DNA of 64,000 nucleotides, taken from the NCBI GenBank assembly GCA_033977085.1, contig CP138906.1, positions 2,108,001 to 2,172,000 of the forward strand, written 5' to 3'. The DNA is from Apirhabdus apintestini. Lineage in GTDB: Bacteria; Pseudomonadota; Gammaproteobacteria; Enterobacterales; Enterobacteriaceae. Position numbers and translations under genes: made by a program. Below, one piece after another: positions 34,455 to 44,327 of this stretch. The first letter of the stretch is position 1; the number at the start of each line of letters is the position of its first letter. The notes below the pieces were generated by a model. That model worked only from the letters and a program-made list of their open reading frames with translations. It was not told the origin of the DNA and made no database searches.

Positions 34455-35162
34455 TATCGTCCTCGCCCTGTTCCTGGTGTGTATCGTCGTCGCTGTCTTC
34501 GTCGTTTAATTTCAAATGGCTTTCCACCGGCATCGCTTCACCATCGCGGATCATGCGCAGCTGCGCCTCACGCGCATCATCACCGGAGCGCACATCTGCG
34601 CCAAACCGGAACACCGACTCAGTGATTCTGAATTTACTACTGTCATGACCGGTAAACCACACCATGCCCAGCCGGCGCAAGCGGCTGAGTGAAGAGCGCA
34701 TTTTTTCCTGCAGCTTTTGTCTGTCAAGGTCAGAGCCGGTAGAACGGTTATTCACCAGTTTCAATAATTTGCTTTCGTCCGCCAGCGCCAGCAGTTCATC
34801 GTACGGCTCCTGCTGGGTAAAAATACCTTCGTTCGCCAGGCGCTCCGGGCTGAGATAGAGATAACAGAGGATTTTTCCGACCATCATATCCAGCTCGGAC
34901 AGCACCGAACGTGAAATTAATGTCGTAGAGCGCGGGCGCAGGTAAAAAAGCCTTCAGGTGCGCGAATCAATTCGACGTTGTAACGCGCATAAAACTCTTC
35001 CAGCTGCTCCTGGAAGTCCATTAAAAAGGCATGGTTATCCAGCTCGTCCAGGCCAATATGGCGGCCCGCCCGAAGCTGACTATCGAGTGCCGGAAAAAGC
35101 GGGTTCGCCAGCGCCTGTGCCAGCTTTACCGGCATGATGTGTTCAATATTGGTCAATGACAT
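34447..35162 (-). pseudogene. mukE: MukE, condensin subunit (one-base frameshift)
   Basis: Winged-helix subunit that bridges MukF and MukB. MSLTNIEHIMPVKLAQALANPLFPALDSQLR to RAPEGFF, then after the break YLRPRSTTL and SELDMMVGKILCYLYLSPERLANEGIF to an acidic tail. A run of six T (coding strand) at 34944-34949 needs seven. 716 bp is one less than 238 codons plus stop. It overlaps mukF by about 20 bp and mukB by 8 bp, the usual translational coupling. Confidence 0.93.
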
Positions 35163-36464
35163 GCGCCTGTACTCTGGCTCCGTAATCGTTTATGGGCTGC
35201 CACGGAGCGGGTAACCCAATGAAATCAGACTGCGCCACGCCCAGGCGTAACGCCTGGTCAACGATGATTCTCGCGACGTCAAAATGGCGCGCGCGGGGAT
35301 ATTCCACCAGATAATCGCGCATCACGATGCTTAAATCTAACGGCTTGTTCTGTGCCTTATAGTCCTGTAATGACATTTCAATGATGGCCGCAAGCTGTTC
35401 GCGAATCGCATTAAACTCTTCATACTCAAGCTCTACCGGCAGTTCGCCGGTAACTTCTTCATCGCGCAGCGCCATTTCTTCATCGCGCATATCCAGCAGG
35501 CGATCGGCGCTGGCGTGCGTTAGAGCCCACGGGGCATCAAAATAATTTTGCACCGATTGGCGCAGGCGCTGAGCGAAGACGCGGTTTTTATCCATATCAA
35601 TCGCGGTACGGATAAATTTATGTACGTGGCGATCGTAACCGATCCACAGGTCGATAGCCTGCTGTCCCCAGCTAATAATGCGATCGAGTTTACTCTGTAA
35701 ATCAAAAATCAGACGATCGATAAAATGCAAATCGTCCCTGCCAAGCAGCGTTTCCTGAATCAGTAGCAGATTTGCCTGCAGCTTATCGCCTGCCGCCTCC
35801 AGCGTATCCTGCAACTCTCGCAGCGTACCCGAAGTTTCCGACAACAGCACCTCACAGCTAGAAATCGCGGCGCGCCAGTCTTTATTCAGCAATTCAGCGA
35901 TATCGTCTTTAACCTGCTGTTGCTGTTCATCCATGATGCGCTGCGTAATATCGATACTGTCGAAAATTTCCGCAACCGAGTATTTTAACGGCGCAAAAAC
36001 ATTGCGATGCCAGTGTAATTCATCGCCCCTTCTTCCGCCGCGCTGGCGGCGCTTTTAAGTTCGCCGGCGACCACTGAAAGCTGCATTGACAGGCGCAGCG
36101 TTGAGAATTCCCGCTGGCGAATATAGTAGTCAGTGATCCCCATACCCAGCGGCGTAAGGCGATAAATGGAGTTGCCTTCCGTAATTTCGCTAGTAAAGCG
36201 ATTTAGCAAGCGCTGGCGCACCATATCATTAATCGCATTATTGGCGCGCATCGCGATAGTTTCACTACTTTGTTCGTAGACATCGCTAACGTGGCGAAAC
36301 GCATCGACCAGTTCGCCTTCGCTAAGCTCGCCGTCCAGCCGTTCGCCGTTAAGAGTGGCGATAGCCAGTAAAAACGCCAGCCTGTCTCCCGGCAGTGAGA
36401 TCGAGAAATCATTTTTTCTGGCCCAGGCTACCAGTTCCGGCACCGTCTGGGAAAAATCGCTCAT
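35143..36464 (-). pseudogene. mukF: MukF kleisin (one-base frameshift)
   Basis: N-terminal winged-helix dimerisation domain (MSDFSQTVPELVAWARKNDFSI) and C-terminal region (EEFNAIREQLAAIIE) that contacts MukB. A run of four G (coding strand) at 36026-36029 needs five. The following residues DEYHWHRNVFAPLKYSVAEI are in the next frame. 1322 bp is exactly one short of 440 codons plus stop, the E. coli length. The start codon overlaps the cmoM stop (ATGA arrangement). Confidence 0.93.
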
Positions 36465-37245
36465 AACTTATCCTGATTCTCCGGGTTATGCGCAGTCACA
36501 TGAATATAACGCCCAAGACTTATCCAGGGTTCCTGACGGCAGTAACGCGTTTCCAGCGCTAAGAGCTGGTCATAGTCATCCCGCTGGCGCTGCTTTTCGC
36601 GTAAATAATCGTGAAATACGCGCACGCCGGTTTTACCGGTGATACGCCCGCCAATTTGCTCCAGCCAAAGGTAAACCTGCTCTGGATGTAGCGGATTATC
36701 GGGCGATAGCGTCCGTTTTTACGTTTAGGCATGCCCTGTTCGACATAGTCGAAATTCCCGGCCACCATATTATGCAGCAGCAGCCCGTTGGCATTGTAGA
36801 ACATCAGCGACAACACGCCGCCGGGCGCCAGATGGTTCCAGAGCGAAGCAAGCGCCGCGCGCGGATCGCTTACCCATTCCAGCACGGCATGAAACAATAT
36901 CAGATCTACCGGGCTTTCCAAATGCTCACCGAGCGCCTGTAGCGGAGAATGTACAAAATGCATACGTTCACTAACGCCGTTTTTATCGGCCGCCAGGCGC
37001 GCGCGCTCCACCATTTCAGCCGAAATATCGCACAATGTGACGTGGTGCCCCTGTTTTGCGAGGCGGCAGGCAATTTGCCCCTCACCTCCGCCAGCATCGA
37101 GTATTCTCAGCGGACGCGTTGGCAAAGCGGCCAACTCTCGCTCCAAATCCTGCCAGACAATCGCCTGTCGCAAACGGCCTTTACTGGTGCCGTAAATATT
37201 ACGCGCGAATTTATCCGCTATATCGTCAAAATTACGATCGTTCAT
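36461..37245 (-). pseudogene. cmoM: CmoM (SmtA), tRNA 5-carboxymethoxyuridine methyltransferase (one-base frameshift)
   Basis: SAM-dependent enzyme that methylates cmo5U34 to mcmo5U in some tRNAs. The Rossmann motif ILDAGGGEGQIACRLA (about residue 48), CDISAEMVERA and LILFHAVLEW are visible. At 36716-36720 five A (coding strand) need six; the tail (RTLSPDNPLHPEQVYLWLEQ to NPENQDKL) continues in the other frame. 785 bp equals 261 codons plus stop minus one. It is the first gene of cmoM-mukF-mukE-mukB. Confidence 0.92.
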
Positions 37246-37382
37246 TGCCCTGAGTTCCGTTTGCGGCCAGGCACGATATCTGGCAAAGGCGCTATTTTGT
37301 CATACCCGGGCGTAGAAGGAACCCTTATGATGTAATATCAGAGCACTTTCTCCGCTATATGGTTAAAAAGGAACCGAACGTC

Positions 37383-38159
37383 ATGCTGTTCGCTTTAAAA
37401 AAATACGTCGGAGGCCTGATGATGCCGCTACCTTTATTGCTGTTGTTAACCGGTATCGGCCTTGTCATTTTGTGGTGCACTCGCTGGCAGCGCAGCGGGC
37501 GAATTCTGATAACCGTGAGTTGGTTATTACTGCTGTTATTGAGTCTTCAGCCTGTCGCTGACCGTTTACTGTATCCAATAGAAACGCACTACCCCACGTG
37601 GCAGGGCGGAACGCAGGTTAATAATATTGTGGTTTTGGGCGGCGGTTATACGTGGAACCCCGCCTGGGCACCCAGTTCCAATCTGGTGAGCAATAGCTTG
37701 CCACGCGTAGCGGAAGGAGTGAGACTGTGGCGAGCAATGCCGGATGCAAGGATGATTTTTACCGGCGCGGCAGCACCGTCTAATCCGGTAAGCACCGCTG
37801 AGGCTGGCGCCCGCGTTGCGCAAAGCCTCGGCGTGCCGCGCAGCGCAATCATTACGCTCGATGCCCCCAAAGATACGGAAGAAGAAGCCGCTGCCGTCGC
37901 TGGTCTTTTGGGGCAACAGCCCTTCATTCTGATTACCTCAGCCTCCCATTTACCGCGCGCCGTACAATTTTTCCACGCCAGAGGCCTGCATCCTATTCCC
38001 GCGCCGGCTAATCAGTTGGCTATTACTTCCGCGCTCCAGCCGTGGGAATATGTGATACCGGCGCCGATATGGCTTATGCACAGCGATCGCGCGGTTTATG
38101 AACGCCTGGGCCGCCTGTGGCAATGGCTTAAGGGCATCTCATACGAGCCAGGGCAATAA
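37383..38159 (+). CDS. elyC: ElyC (YcbC), envelope biogenesis factor
   Basis: Intact, 258 aa from ATG 37383. Two N-terminal membrane segments (PLPLLLLLTGIGLVILW and ILITVSWLLLLLLSL) precede a periplasmic DUF218 domain (NIVVLGGGYTWNPAWAPSSN, ASHLPRAVQFFHARGL). ElyC supports peptidoglycan assembly and undecaprenyl-phosphate lipid carrier use at low temperature in E. coli. An upstream in-frame ATG-like codon would add eight residues. It overlaps the convergent ycbJ by 21 bp. Confidence 0.93.
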   Translation: MLFALKKYVGGLMMPLPLLLLLTGIGLVILWCTRWQRSGRILITVSWLLLLLLSLQPVADRLLYPIETHYPTWQGGTQVNNIVVLGGGYTWNPAWAPSSNLVSNSLPRVAEGVRLWRAMPDARMIFTGAAAPSNPVSTAEAGARVAQSLGVPRSAIITLDAPKDTEEEAAAVAGLLGQQPFILITSASHLPRAVQFFHARGLHPIPAPANQLAITSALQPWEYVIPAPIWLMHSDRAVYERLGRLWQWLKGISYEPGQ

Positions 38160-39032
38160 TTCACGCGCCGCAGCATCAAACGCGGGCGCGTTTATCGCGC
38201 CCGTCATCACCAGCCGTCTGGCTTCATGCCACAGTAGGTAAAGCCAGCGGCGGGCGACAAAAGCATCATCCACCGGCGCCCGTTTTAAATAAGCGCTCAA
38301 TAGACTTGCTGGCGCACCGGCTTCCCACAATTGGAATAGTTCATATTCTCGCGGCGCCCATAGCATCACACCGGGGTTAAGAATAGCGGTGAGTTTATCG
38401 GTGCGCGTGTCTTTCAGCATATTACGTAGCGTAATATTGCCATGCACCAGCACACAGTCATTACTGAACCCGCGAAACAGCGCGTGCAGTCTGTCGCGGG
38501 AGCGAAATAGTACGCGCCGGCGCTCCATATTCATTTCACTGTTTTTCAGACGACTGATGGTGCTCCAGATCACTTCCACTCGCTGCTGGTACCAGTGCGG
38601 CCAACTATTTTCCTGTGTACTATCCACATCTCCCACACAGCCGTCACTGCCAACCTGATGCCAGGTTAATAGGGCCTCCACGATTTGATCATTGAGCGCC
38701 GCCCAGCGTTCCGGCGTACGCGCCGGCGCCTCGGTGGAAACACCGCGTAGCCGCTCAAGTAGCAGAACATCGCCGCCGTCTTTATCTTCATGTGTAATCA
38801 CGCCATAAACATTCGGCATACGAACCGTGCTATAGCGCGCCAGCAGCGCTATTTTCCAGGCGATACGCGCCGCCACGCCCGGTGCGGTAAAGGTTTTTGC
38901 CAGCAGGGGAAGCGCGAGACCGCTTTTGTCATAGAGAGACCAGAGTGCCGTTTCTGGATGGGCGTTAACGCATTCCAGTCGGCTGAGGTTTTCTCCCAAC
39001 AGATGACTTAGCTCCTTACGCAGACGTTCCAT
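38139..39032 (-). CDS. ycbJ: YcbJ, phosphotransferase-like protein
   Basis: Intact, 297 aa, the E. coli length, starting MERLRKELSHLLGENLSRLECVN at ATG 39032. The fold is that of the APH/choline-kinase family: GVITHEDKDGGDVLLLERLRG hinge and VLVHGNITLRNMLKD, a brenner-type HGNxxxxN catalytic loop. No substrate is established. Frame is open further upstream, but the E. coli start fits. Confidence 0.9.
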   Translation of the reverse strand: MERLRKELSHLLGENLSRLECVNAHPETALWSLYDKSGLALPLLAKTFTAPGVAARIAWKIALLARYSTVRMPNVYGVITHEDKDGGDVLLLERLRGVSTEAPARTPERWAALNDQIVEALLTWHQVGSDGCVGDVDSTQENSWPHWYQQRVEVIWSTISRLKNSEMNMERRRVLFRSRDRLHALFRGFSNDCVLVHGNITLRNMLKDTRTDKLTAILNPGVMLWAPREYELFQLWEAGAPASLLSAYLKRAPVDDAFVARRWLYLLWHEARRLVMTGAINAPAFDAAARELLPWLV

Positions 39033-39297
39033 AATAACGATTCTCTTACACAATCCAGGCCTTTTATAATGCGCTACCCTTTCTTCGTTGTCATGCGCGA
39101 TGGTACCCGGCAAAGAGGCTAAGTTATAATCCACTGCCCGAGTCCGTCTGTGTGAAATAAGCGGTTTGAGGAAGGTAAGGGAAAGAGCCTGCCGGCCGAC
39201 AAAATTTAGGCGCCATATCAGGCCGTGCGTTATCGCGGCTCAAAAGCCTCGCCCAGGCATAATCAACTACCCGCGAAAATGGGCGAAATCAAATATC
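39033..39297. other. Intergenic region between kdsB and ycbJ
   Basis: About 265 bp with no gene-like frame. It must hold the ycbJ promoter. Nothing else is recognised. Confidence 0.4.
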
Positions 39298-39326
39298 GCT
39301 GCCTGACGGAGAGACAGCCAGGCAGC
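39298..39326 (-). terminator. Hairpin downstream of kdsB
   Basis: GCTGCCTG, 13-nt loop, CAGGCAGC, 23 bp past the kdsB stop on the minus strand. No clean T tract follows, so assignment is tentative. Confidence 0.5.
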
Positions 39327-39348
39327 AGAAAGGAAAAACCAGCAAAAA

Positions 39349-40101
39349 TTAAGCGCTACTGCCCATTGCCATGCGCACGCGTTCGAGATCTTCCGGCGTA
39401 TCGACACCGGTGCCGGGAACCTCTACGGCCACATCTACATGAATTTTTTCCCCGTACCATAACACGCGTAATTGCTCGAGTTTTTCGATATGTTCCAGCG
39501 GACCGGGCGCCCAACGCACATAGCGGCGAATGAACCCTGCGCGATAGCCGTAAATACCAATATGGCGCAAAGGGTATCGCCAATCTCAGCCTTACTAAGC
39601 GCAAAGCGATCGCGGTCCCAGGGATCGTGGCGCGTGAGAAATAGAGCGCAAACCCCTGCGCGTCACGCACAACTTTCACTGCATTAGGATTAAAAGCCTC
39701 CTCGGCATCGTGGATCGGTACGGCGAGCGTGGCCATACCGACCTGGCTGGTTTCCAGATTCGCGGCGACCTGGCGGACTATCGTCGGTGGGATCATGGGT
39801 TCATCCCCTGGATATTGACAATCAGCGTATCGTCGGCAAAACCGCATTTTTCTACAACCTCTGCCAGCCTCTCAGTACCAGATTCGTGATCCGGGCGCGT
39901 CATACAGACCTCCCCGCCGGCCGCTTCTACAGCCCGAGCGACCTCCGGGTGATCCGTGGCAACAATGACGCGCTCTGCGCCGGCTTCCCTGGCACGCTCC
40001 AGCACGTGAACAATCATCGGCCTGCCATGAATATCTTTTAGGGGTTTACCCGGTAACCGCGACGACGCATAGCGGGCCGGAATAATCACAACAAAGCTCA
40101 T
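39349..40101 (-). pseudogene. kdsB: CMP-KDO synthetase KdsB (three one-base frameshifts)
   Basis: Activates KDO with CTP for LPS inner core synthesis. FVVIIPARYASSRLPGKPL is the nucleotide-binding N-terminus; TDHPEV, GGEVCMTRPDHESGTERLAEV, DEPMIPP and the C-terminal EKLEQLRVLWYGEKIHV...GVDTPEDLERVR are all present. Losses are at 39805-39808 (G run), 39621-39623 (C run) and 39569-39571 (T run). After adding three bases the frame has 251 codons against 248 aa in E. coli. Essential in LPS-making enterics. Start overlaps the ycaR stop. Confidence 0.93.
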
Positions 40102-40278
40102 GAGTTCATCTCTTCTGCATCAAGAGCGCGCGCCTCGCTTTCCAGAAGTACAGGAATACCGTCGCGCAGCGGAAAGCGAGAGCATCTGGTTTGCAAATTA
40201 GCTCCTGGCTTTTTGGTTAAACCAAAGTTTTCCATTACATACCGGGCAGGCAATAATTTCGAGTAAGCGGTGATCCAC
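40098..40278 (-). pseudogene. ycaR: YcaR/Trm112-family zinc-ribbon protein (two one-base frameshifts)
   Basis: GTG start at 40278 preceded by AGGAGG. VDHRLLEIIACPVCNGKLWFNQ carries the CPVC knuckle; the end LRDGIPVLLESEARALDAEEMNS matches E. coli YcaR (60 aa). One A and one C are missing near 40222 and 40165. 181 bp is exactly two bases short of 60 codons plus stop. Too fragmented to appear as a single long frame. Confidence 0.88.
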
Positions 40279-40311
40279 AAAAGCCTCCTGACAGGCCAGC
40301 TAAAAAGAGCG

Positions 40312-41555
40312 TCAGCATAGCACAGAGGAATTGGGAATTTCCCACCCTTTCCCCCATTTCGCCGCCAGTTGATGCGGTAACCTGTTGATTCGAATGCGGC
40401 TGGCCCCCTGCCAACGCGCAAACGCATTTAACGCCTGCGCCAGGCCGTTTAGCATTCGGAGGCCTGGCTTAACGCCCTCTTCCAGCCACAGGTCAATAAT
40501 TTCAAGTTCACCCGTTTTGCGGTGCATTTTGGCATCCATGCGCCCTATCAGAGCGCCGCAGTGCAGCAGCGGCAGCGCAAAGTAGCCAAACTGCCGTTTG
40601 GCGGCCGGCGTGTAGCATTCCAGCCGGTAGCGGAAATCGAAGAAAGCCTCGACGCGTCTGCGATCCCATACTAAGGGATCAAAGGGGATAATACCGCTGT
40701 GTGCGTTGCGCGTAGTTGGTTTTTTGAGCTGCCGGCAGTAAAGGAAGTAGAGAATGATGCAGCCACATTCGCCCCAATCGTTCAACTTCAACCGGCGTGA
40801 TAACGCCTTCATGCTGCCATGCATCTAACTGCGGCCCGATGGTAACGTGCCGTAAACGGTAGTAGTCCGCCAGCCATTCAGCGCGAAAAATCCCAGGCAG
40901 CGTGCACTGTTTGACAGCATAGCCAGTTCAGCCTGCTCTTTCGGCAACGCGTCTCGCGTATCACACCATTCTGGCATCACGCGCTCAGTGAGATCATAAA
41001 TGCGCTGAAAGTTATGCCGCGCCGTCACCATGAGTTTACCGGCAGTAAACAGCCCCTCAAGATGACGCTTATGCGGTTTCCACTGCCACCAGCCGCCGGC
41101 TACACCGCGCGGCGTGCTAAGATCTGCGGCGCGTACCGGCCCTTTATATTCAATAACGTTCAGGAGTTCAGCAATTTGCTGGCGGTGCTCATCCATCCAT
41201 TCAGCGCTGTATTTCCAGCCCATTTTTTCAGGCGCCTGCATGCGGTGGCGGACTAATGCAAAATCGGTACGAGGCAAAAAACAGGCCTCATGCGCCCAAT
41301 ACTCGATAAGTTCGCCGCGTGCCAGCGCTTCATCCAGCCACCGCTGGGAAATGCGCCTAAGCGGCTAAACAGCACCAAATAAGGGCTGCGGGCCACCACA
41401 TGAATAGTATCTATCTGAAGCAGGGATATGGACGCAACGGTCGCGGTAATATCTGCCGGAGAGGCGCGACGCCGGGGTTTACGTAGCAGGCCAAGAGCCG
41501 CTAAATGCAAATGGCGTGCGGCCCGCAGAGAAAGAGATAGAGTTTCTGCCACCAC
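40312..41555 (-). pseudogene. ycaQ: YcaQ, AlkZ-like DNA glycosylase (several frameshifts)
   Basis: HTH_42 family; E. coli YcaQ unhooks interstrand cross-links and excises alkylated purines. LQIDTIHVVARSPYLVLFSRLG contains the QID catalytic-type motif, and HKRHLEGLFTAG, FDPLVWDRRR and MDAKMHRKTG are conserved. Frame changes occur near 41346, 40893 (G run) and 40735. Missing stretches (WLDEALARGELIEYWAHEACF, IFRAEWLADYYRLR) lie in alternate frames. E. coli length is 410 aa and the span is 1244 bp. Confidence 0.9.
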
Positions 41556-41594
41556 AAACTCCTTATTGATACAGAGATGCGCGGGTATTAGCGG

Positions 41595-42582
41595 CTATTG
41601 TCCGCTACCGGTGGCCAGTGCCTGCAAATCGTCCAGTAGCCGTTCAGCCTGCTTATCTTCAAAGTTGGCTTCTACCGGCAAGTACCACCAGTTTTCCTGC
41701 GCAACGGCGCGATACTTAACCGCATCTTTTTCCGTCATTAGCAGCGTTTGCCCCGGCTGGTACAGTTGGCTTAATTGCTGTACATCCAGTGTCTGATGAT
41801 CGGCGAGCGGCACCGTTTTTGCGGGGTAAGCCCAGACTGCTCCAGAGTAGTAAAAAACGTGGAGGATGCCCGATACCGGCTATCGCGACCACATTTTGCA
41901 AGTCAGCAACCGAGCGTTTTTCACCGTTCAATAGGTTGACTGCCAGGCCCGGGCGCAACCGCATGCTAATTTCTCCGGACCGTGCCACTCCGCCATTCAC
42001 GATAACGGCATCTACAGAGTTCAATCGCCCGGCTCGCTCGCGCATCGGCCCTGCCGGCAGCCACCACCCGTTGCCAAAGCGGCGAACGCCGTCTACAACT
42101 ACAATTTCTCTATCCCGCGCCAGCGCATAATGCTGAAGGCCATCATCGGTGATAATTATTTGCGGTTTCCCCGCCGCCAGCAGCGCGCGTACTGCCGCAC
42201 TGCGCTGCGGCGCTACTGCAACCGGCGTGCCGGTACGCTGAAATATCAGAACAGGTTCATCGCCTGCCTGCGCGGTTAGTGTTTTCGCATCTAATAATAG
42301 CGGATAGTGCGGCGCTTTCCCGCCATAGCCCCGTGAAACCACGCCTACACGCACGCCCCGCTGCTGCAGGCGCTCGACCAGCCAAATAACTACCGGTGTT
42401 TTACCGTTACCGCCCGCCGTCAGATTACCGACTACGACAACCGGCACCGGCGCTCGCCACGCTTTGCGCAACCCCACCCGATAGGCTAACTTTATCGCAC
42501 CGCTCACCAGCCCGTACAGGAAGGAGAGCGGCAGCAGTAACAGCCACAGTGGGGATTGCCCGGACCAGATGCGTTCAATCAT
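41595..42582 (-). pseudogene. lpxK: Tetraacyldisaccharide 4'-kinase LpxK (two one-base frameshifts)
   Basis: Phosphorylates the lipid A disaccharide precursor at the inner membrane. Membrane-anchoring N-terminus, then Walker A GNLTAGGNGKTP (about residue 51), DDGLQHY and DGVRRFGNGWWLPAGPMRE. Losses at 41852-41857 (T run, coding strand) and 41816-41820 (A run). The C-terminus PLADHQTLDVQQLSQ...MTEKDAVKYR is in frame again afterwards. 988 bp is exactly two short of 329 codons plus stop. Start overlaps the msbA stop. Confidence 0.93.
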
Positions 42583-44327
42583 TGGCTAAATTGCATTTTG
42601 TGCAACTGTGCGTAAGCGCCATTTTGCGCCAGCAGTTCACTGTGGCTTCCGCGCTCAACAATGCGTCCATCCTCAACAACGACAATTTGATCGGCTTGTT
42701 CGATGGTGGACAGGCGGTGCGCGATAACCAGAGCGGTACGATTTTTCTGCAGTTCATCAAGGGCGGCCTGAATGGCGCGTTCAGATTCAGTATCCAGCGC
42801 CGAGGTAGCCTCATCAAGGATCAGGATAGGACAATCTCGCAACAGCGCGCGCGCAATCGCGATACGCTGCCGCTGCCCGCCCGATAGCAGAACGCCGTTT
42901 TCACCGATAACGGTGTCCAGGCCGTGGTCCATTTTCTCAATGAAGTCCATGGCATGCGCCATACATGCCGCTTTTTCAATATCTTCACGGCTATATTGTT
43001 CGGTGCGGGCATAAGCGATGTTATTGGCGATGGTATCGTTAAAGAGATGAACGTTTTGCGACACTAACGCCACCTGATTACGCAGTGATGCCAGCGAATA
43101 ATCACGGATATCATGCCCATCCAGTACAATTTCCCCGCAGTCGATATCGTAGAAGCGCGTAATCAGACTGGCAATCGTGGATTTACCTGACCCGGAACGG
43201 CCAACCAGCGCCACCGTTTTACCTGCAGGAATTGAAAGATTTATCTCCCGTAAGGCGGGCGTATCCCTGCCAGGATAGCAAAATGTCACATTACGAAAAT
43301 CAATATCGCCATTGGCGCGTTTAATCGTAAGCGTTCCACTGTCCTTTTCCTGTTCCGTATCCAAAATAGAGAACAGCGTTTGGCAGGCGGCCATACCGCG
43401 CTGGAATTGCGCGTTTACGTTAGTTAACGATTTCAATGGCCTCATAAGCGCAATCATTGACGAGAAGACAACGGTAATCGTCCCAGCGCTAAGATTGGCC
43501 ATTACGCTTGGAAAGCTGGCGGCATACAGCACGAACGCCAGCGCCAGCGACGCAATCAACTGAATCAGGGGATCGGAGATGGAGGATGCAGATACCATTT
43601 TCATCCCTTGCAGACGCATGCGGTTGCTGACTTTGTCAAAGCGACCGGCCTCAACCTGCTGCCCACCGAACATCAGCACTTCTTTATGGCCTTTCAGCAT
43701 CTGCTCTGCGCTGGTCGTTACCTGCCCCATTGTGTTCTGCATGCTTTTACTGATGCTGCGAAAACGCTTCGACACAATGCGGATCGCGACAGAAACAATA
43801 GGTGCTAACACTATCAGGATTATCGATAACTGCCAGCTATAGTAAAACATCATAATAAACAGGCCGATAATTGACGCCCCTTCGCGCACTACGGTAATCA
43901 GCGCGCTGGAAGAGGAGGACGCCACCTGCTCAGAATCATAAGTAATGCGTGAAAGCAGCGTACCGGTAGATTGTTTATCGAAGAATGATACGGGCATGCC
44001 CATCATATGGCCAAACAGACGGCGGCGCATCGTCATAACCACTTTGCCAGACACCCAGGAGATGCAATAGCTGGAGATATAACTCGTTACTCCACGTAGT
44101 ACCATTAACCCAATAACTACTAGCGGCATCCACATCAGTACAGAACGGTCCGTCTTACCAAACCCGTCATCCAATAACGGTTTAAGAAGCGATAACATAA
44201 ACGTATCGCTGGCTGCGTTGAGAATTAAGGCTACACCAGCCACGATCAGTCCCAGTTTAAACGGCGCGATCACCGGCCAAAGTCGGCGAAAGGTCTGCCA
44301 GGTGGAGAGATCTTTATCGTTATGCAT
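42579..44327 (-). CDS. msbA: MsbA, lipid A flippase (ABC transporter)
   Basis: Intact, 582 aa, the E. coli length, from ATG 44327 (MHNDKDLSTWQTFRRLWP). Six-helix transmembrane domain, then nucleotide-binding domain with Walker A GRSGSGKST (about residue 376), signature LSGGQRQR and Walker B ILILDEATSAL. It flips lipid A-core across the inner membrane as a homodimer and forms an operon with lpxK, overlapping by 4 bp. An open frame extends 43 codons upstream into comEC, but the known start fits. Confidence 0.96.
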   Translation of the reverse strand: MHNDKDLSTWQTFRRLWPVIAPFKLGLIVAGVALILNAASDTFMLSLLKPLLDDGFGKTDRSVLMWMPLVVIGLMVLRGVTSYISSYCISWVSGKVVMTMRRRLFGHMMGMPVSFFDKQSTGTLLSRITYDSEQVASSSSSALITVVREGASIIGLFIMMFYYSWQLSIILIVLAPIVSVAIRIVSKRFRSISKSMQNTMGQVTTSAEQMLKGHKEVLMFGGQQVEAGRFDKVSNRMRLQGMKMVSASSISDPLIQLIASLALAFVLYAASFPSVMANLSAGTITVVFSSMIALMRPLKSLTNVNAQFQRGMAACQTLFSILDTEQEKDSGTLTIKRANGDIDFRNVTFCYPGRDTPALREINLSIPAGKTVALVGRSGSGKSTIASLITRFYDIDCGEIVLDGHDIRDYSLASLRNQVALVSQNVHLFNDTIANNIAYARTEQYSREDIEKAACMAHAMDFIEKMDHGLDTVIGENGVLLSGGQRQRIAIARALLRDCPILILDEATSALDTESERAIQAALDELQKNRTALVIAHRLSTIEQADQIVVVEDGRIVERGSHSELLAQNGAYAQLHKMQFSQ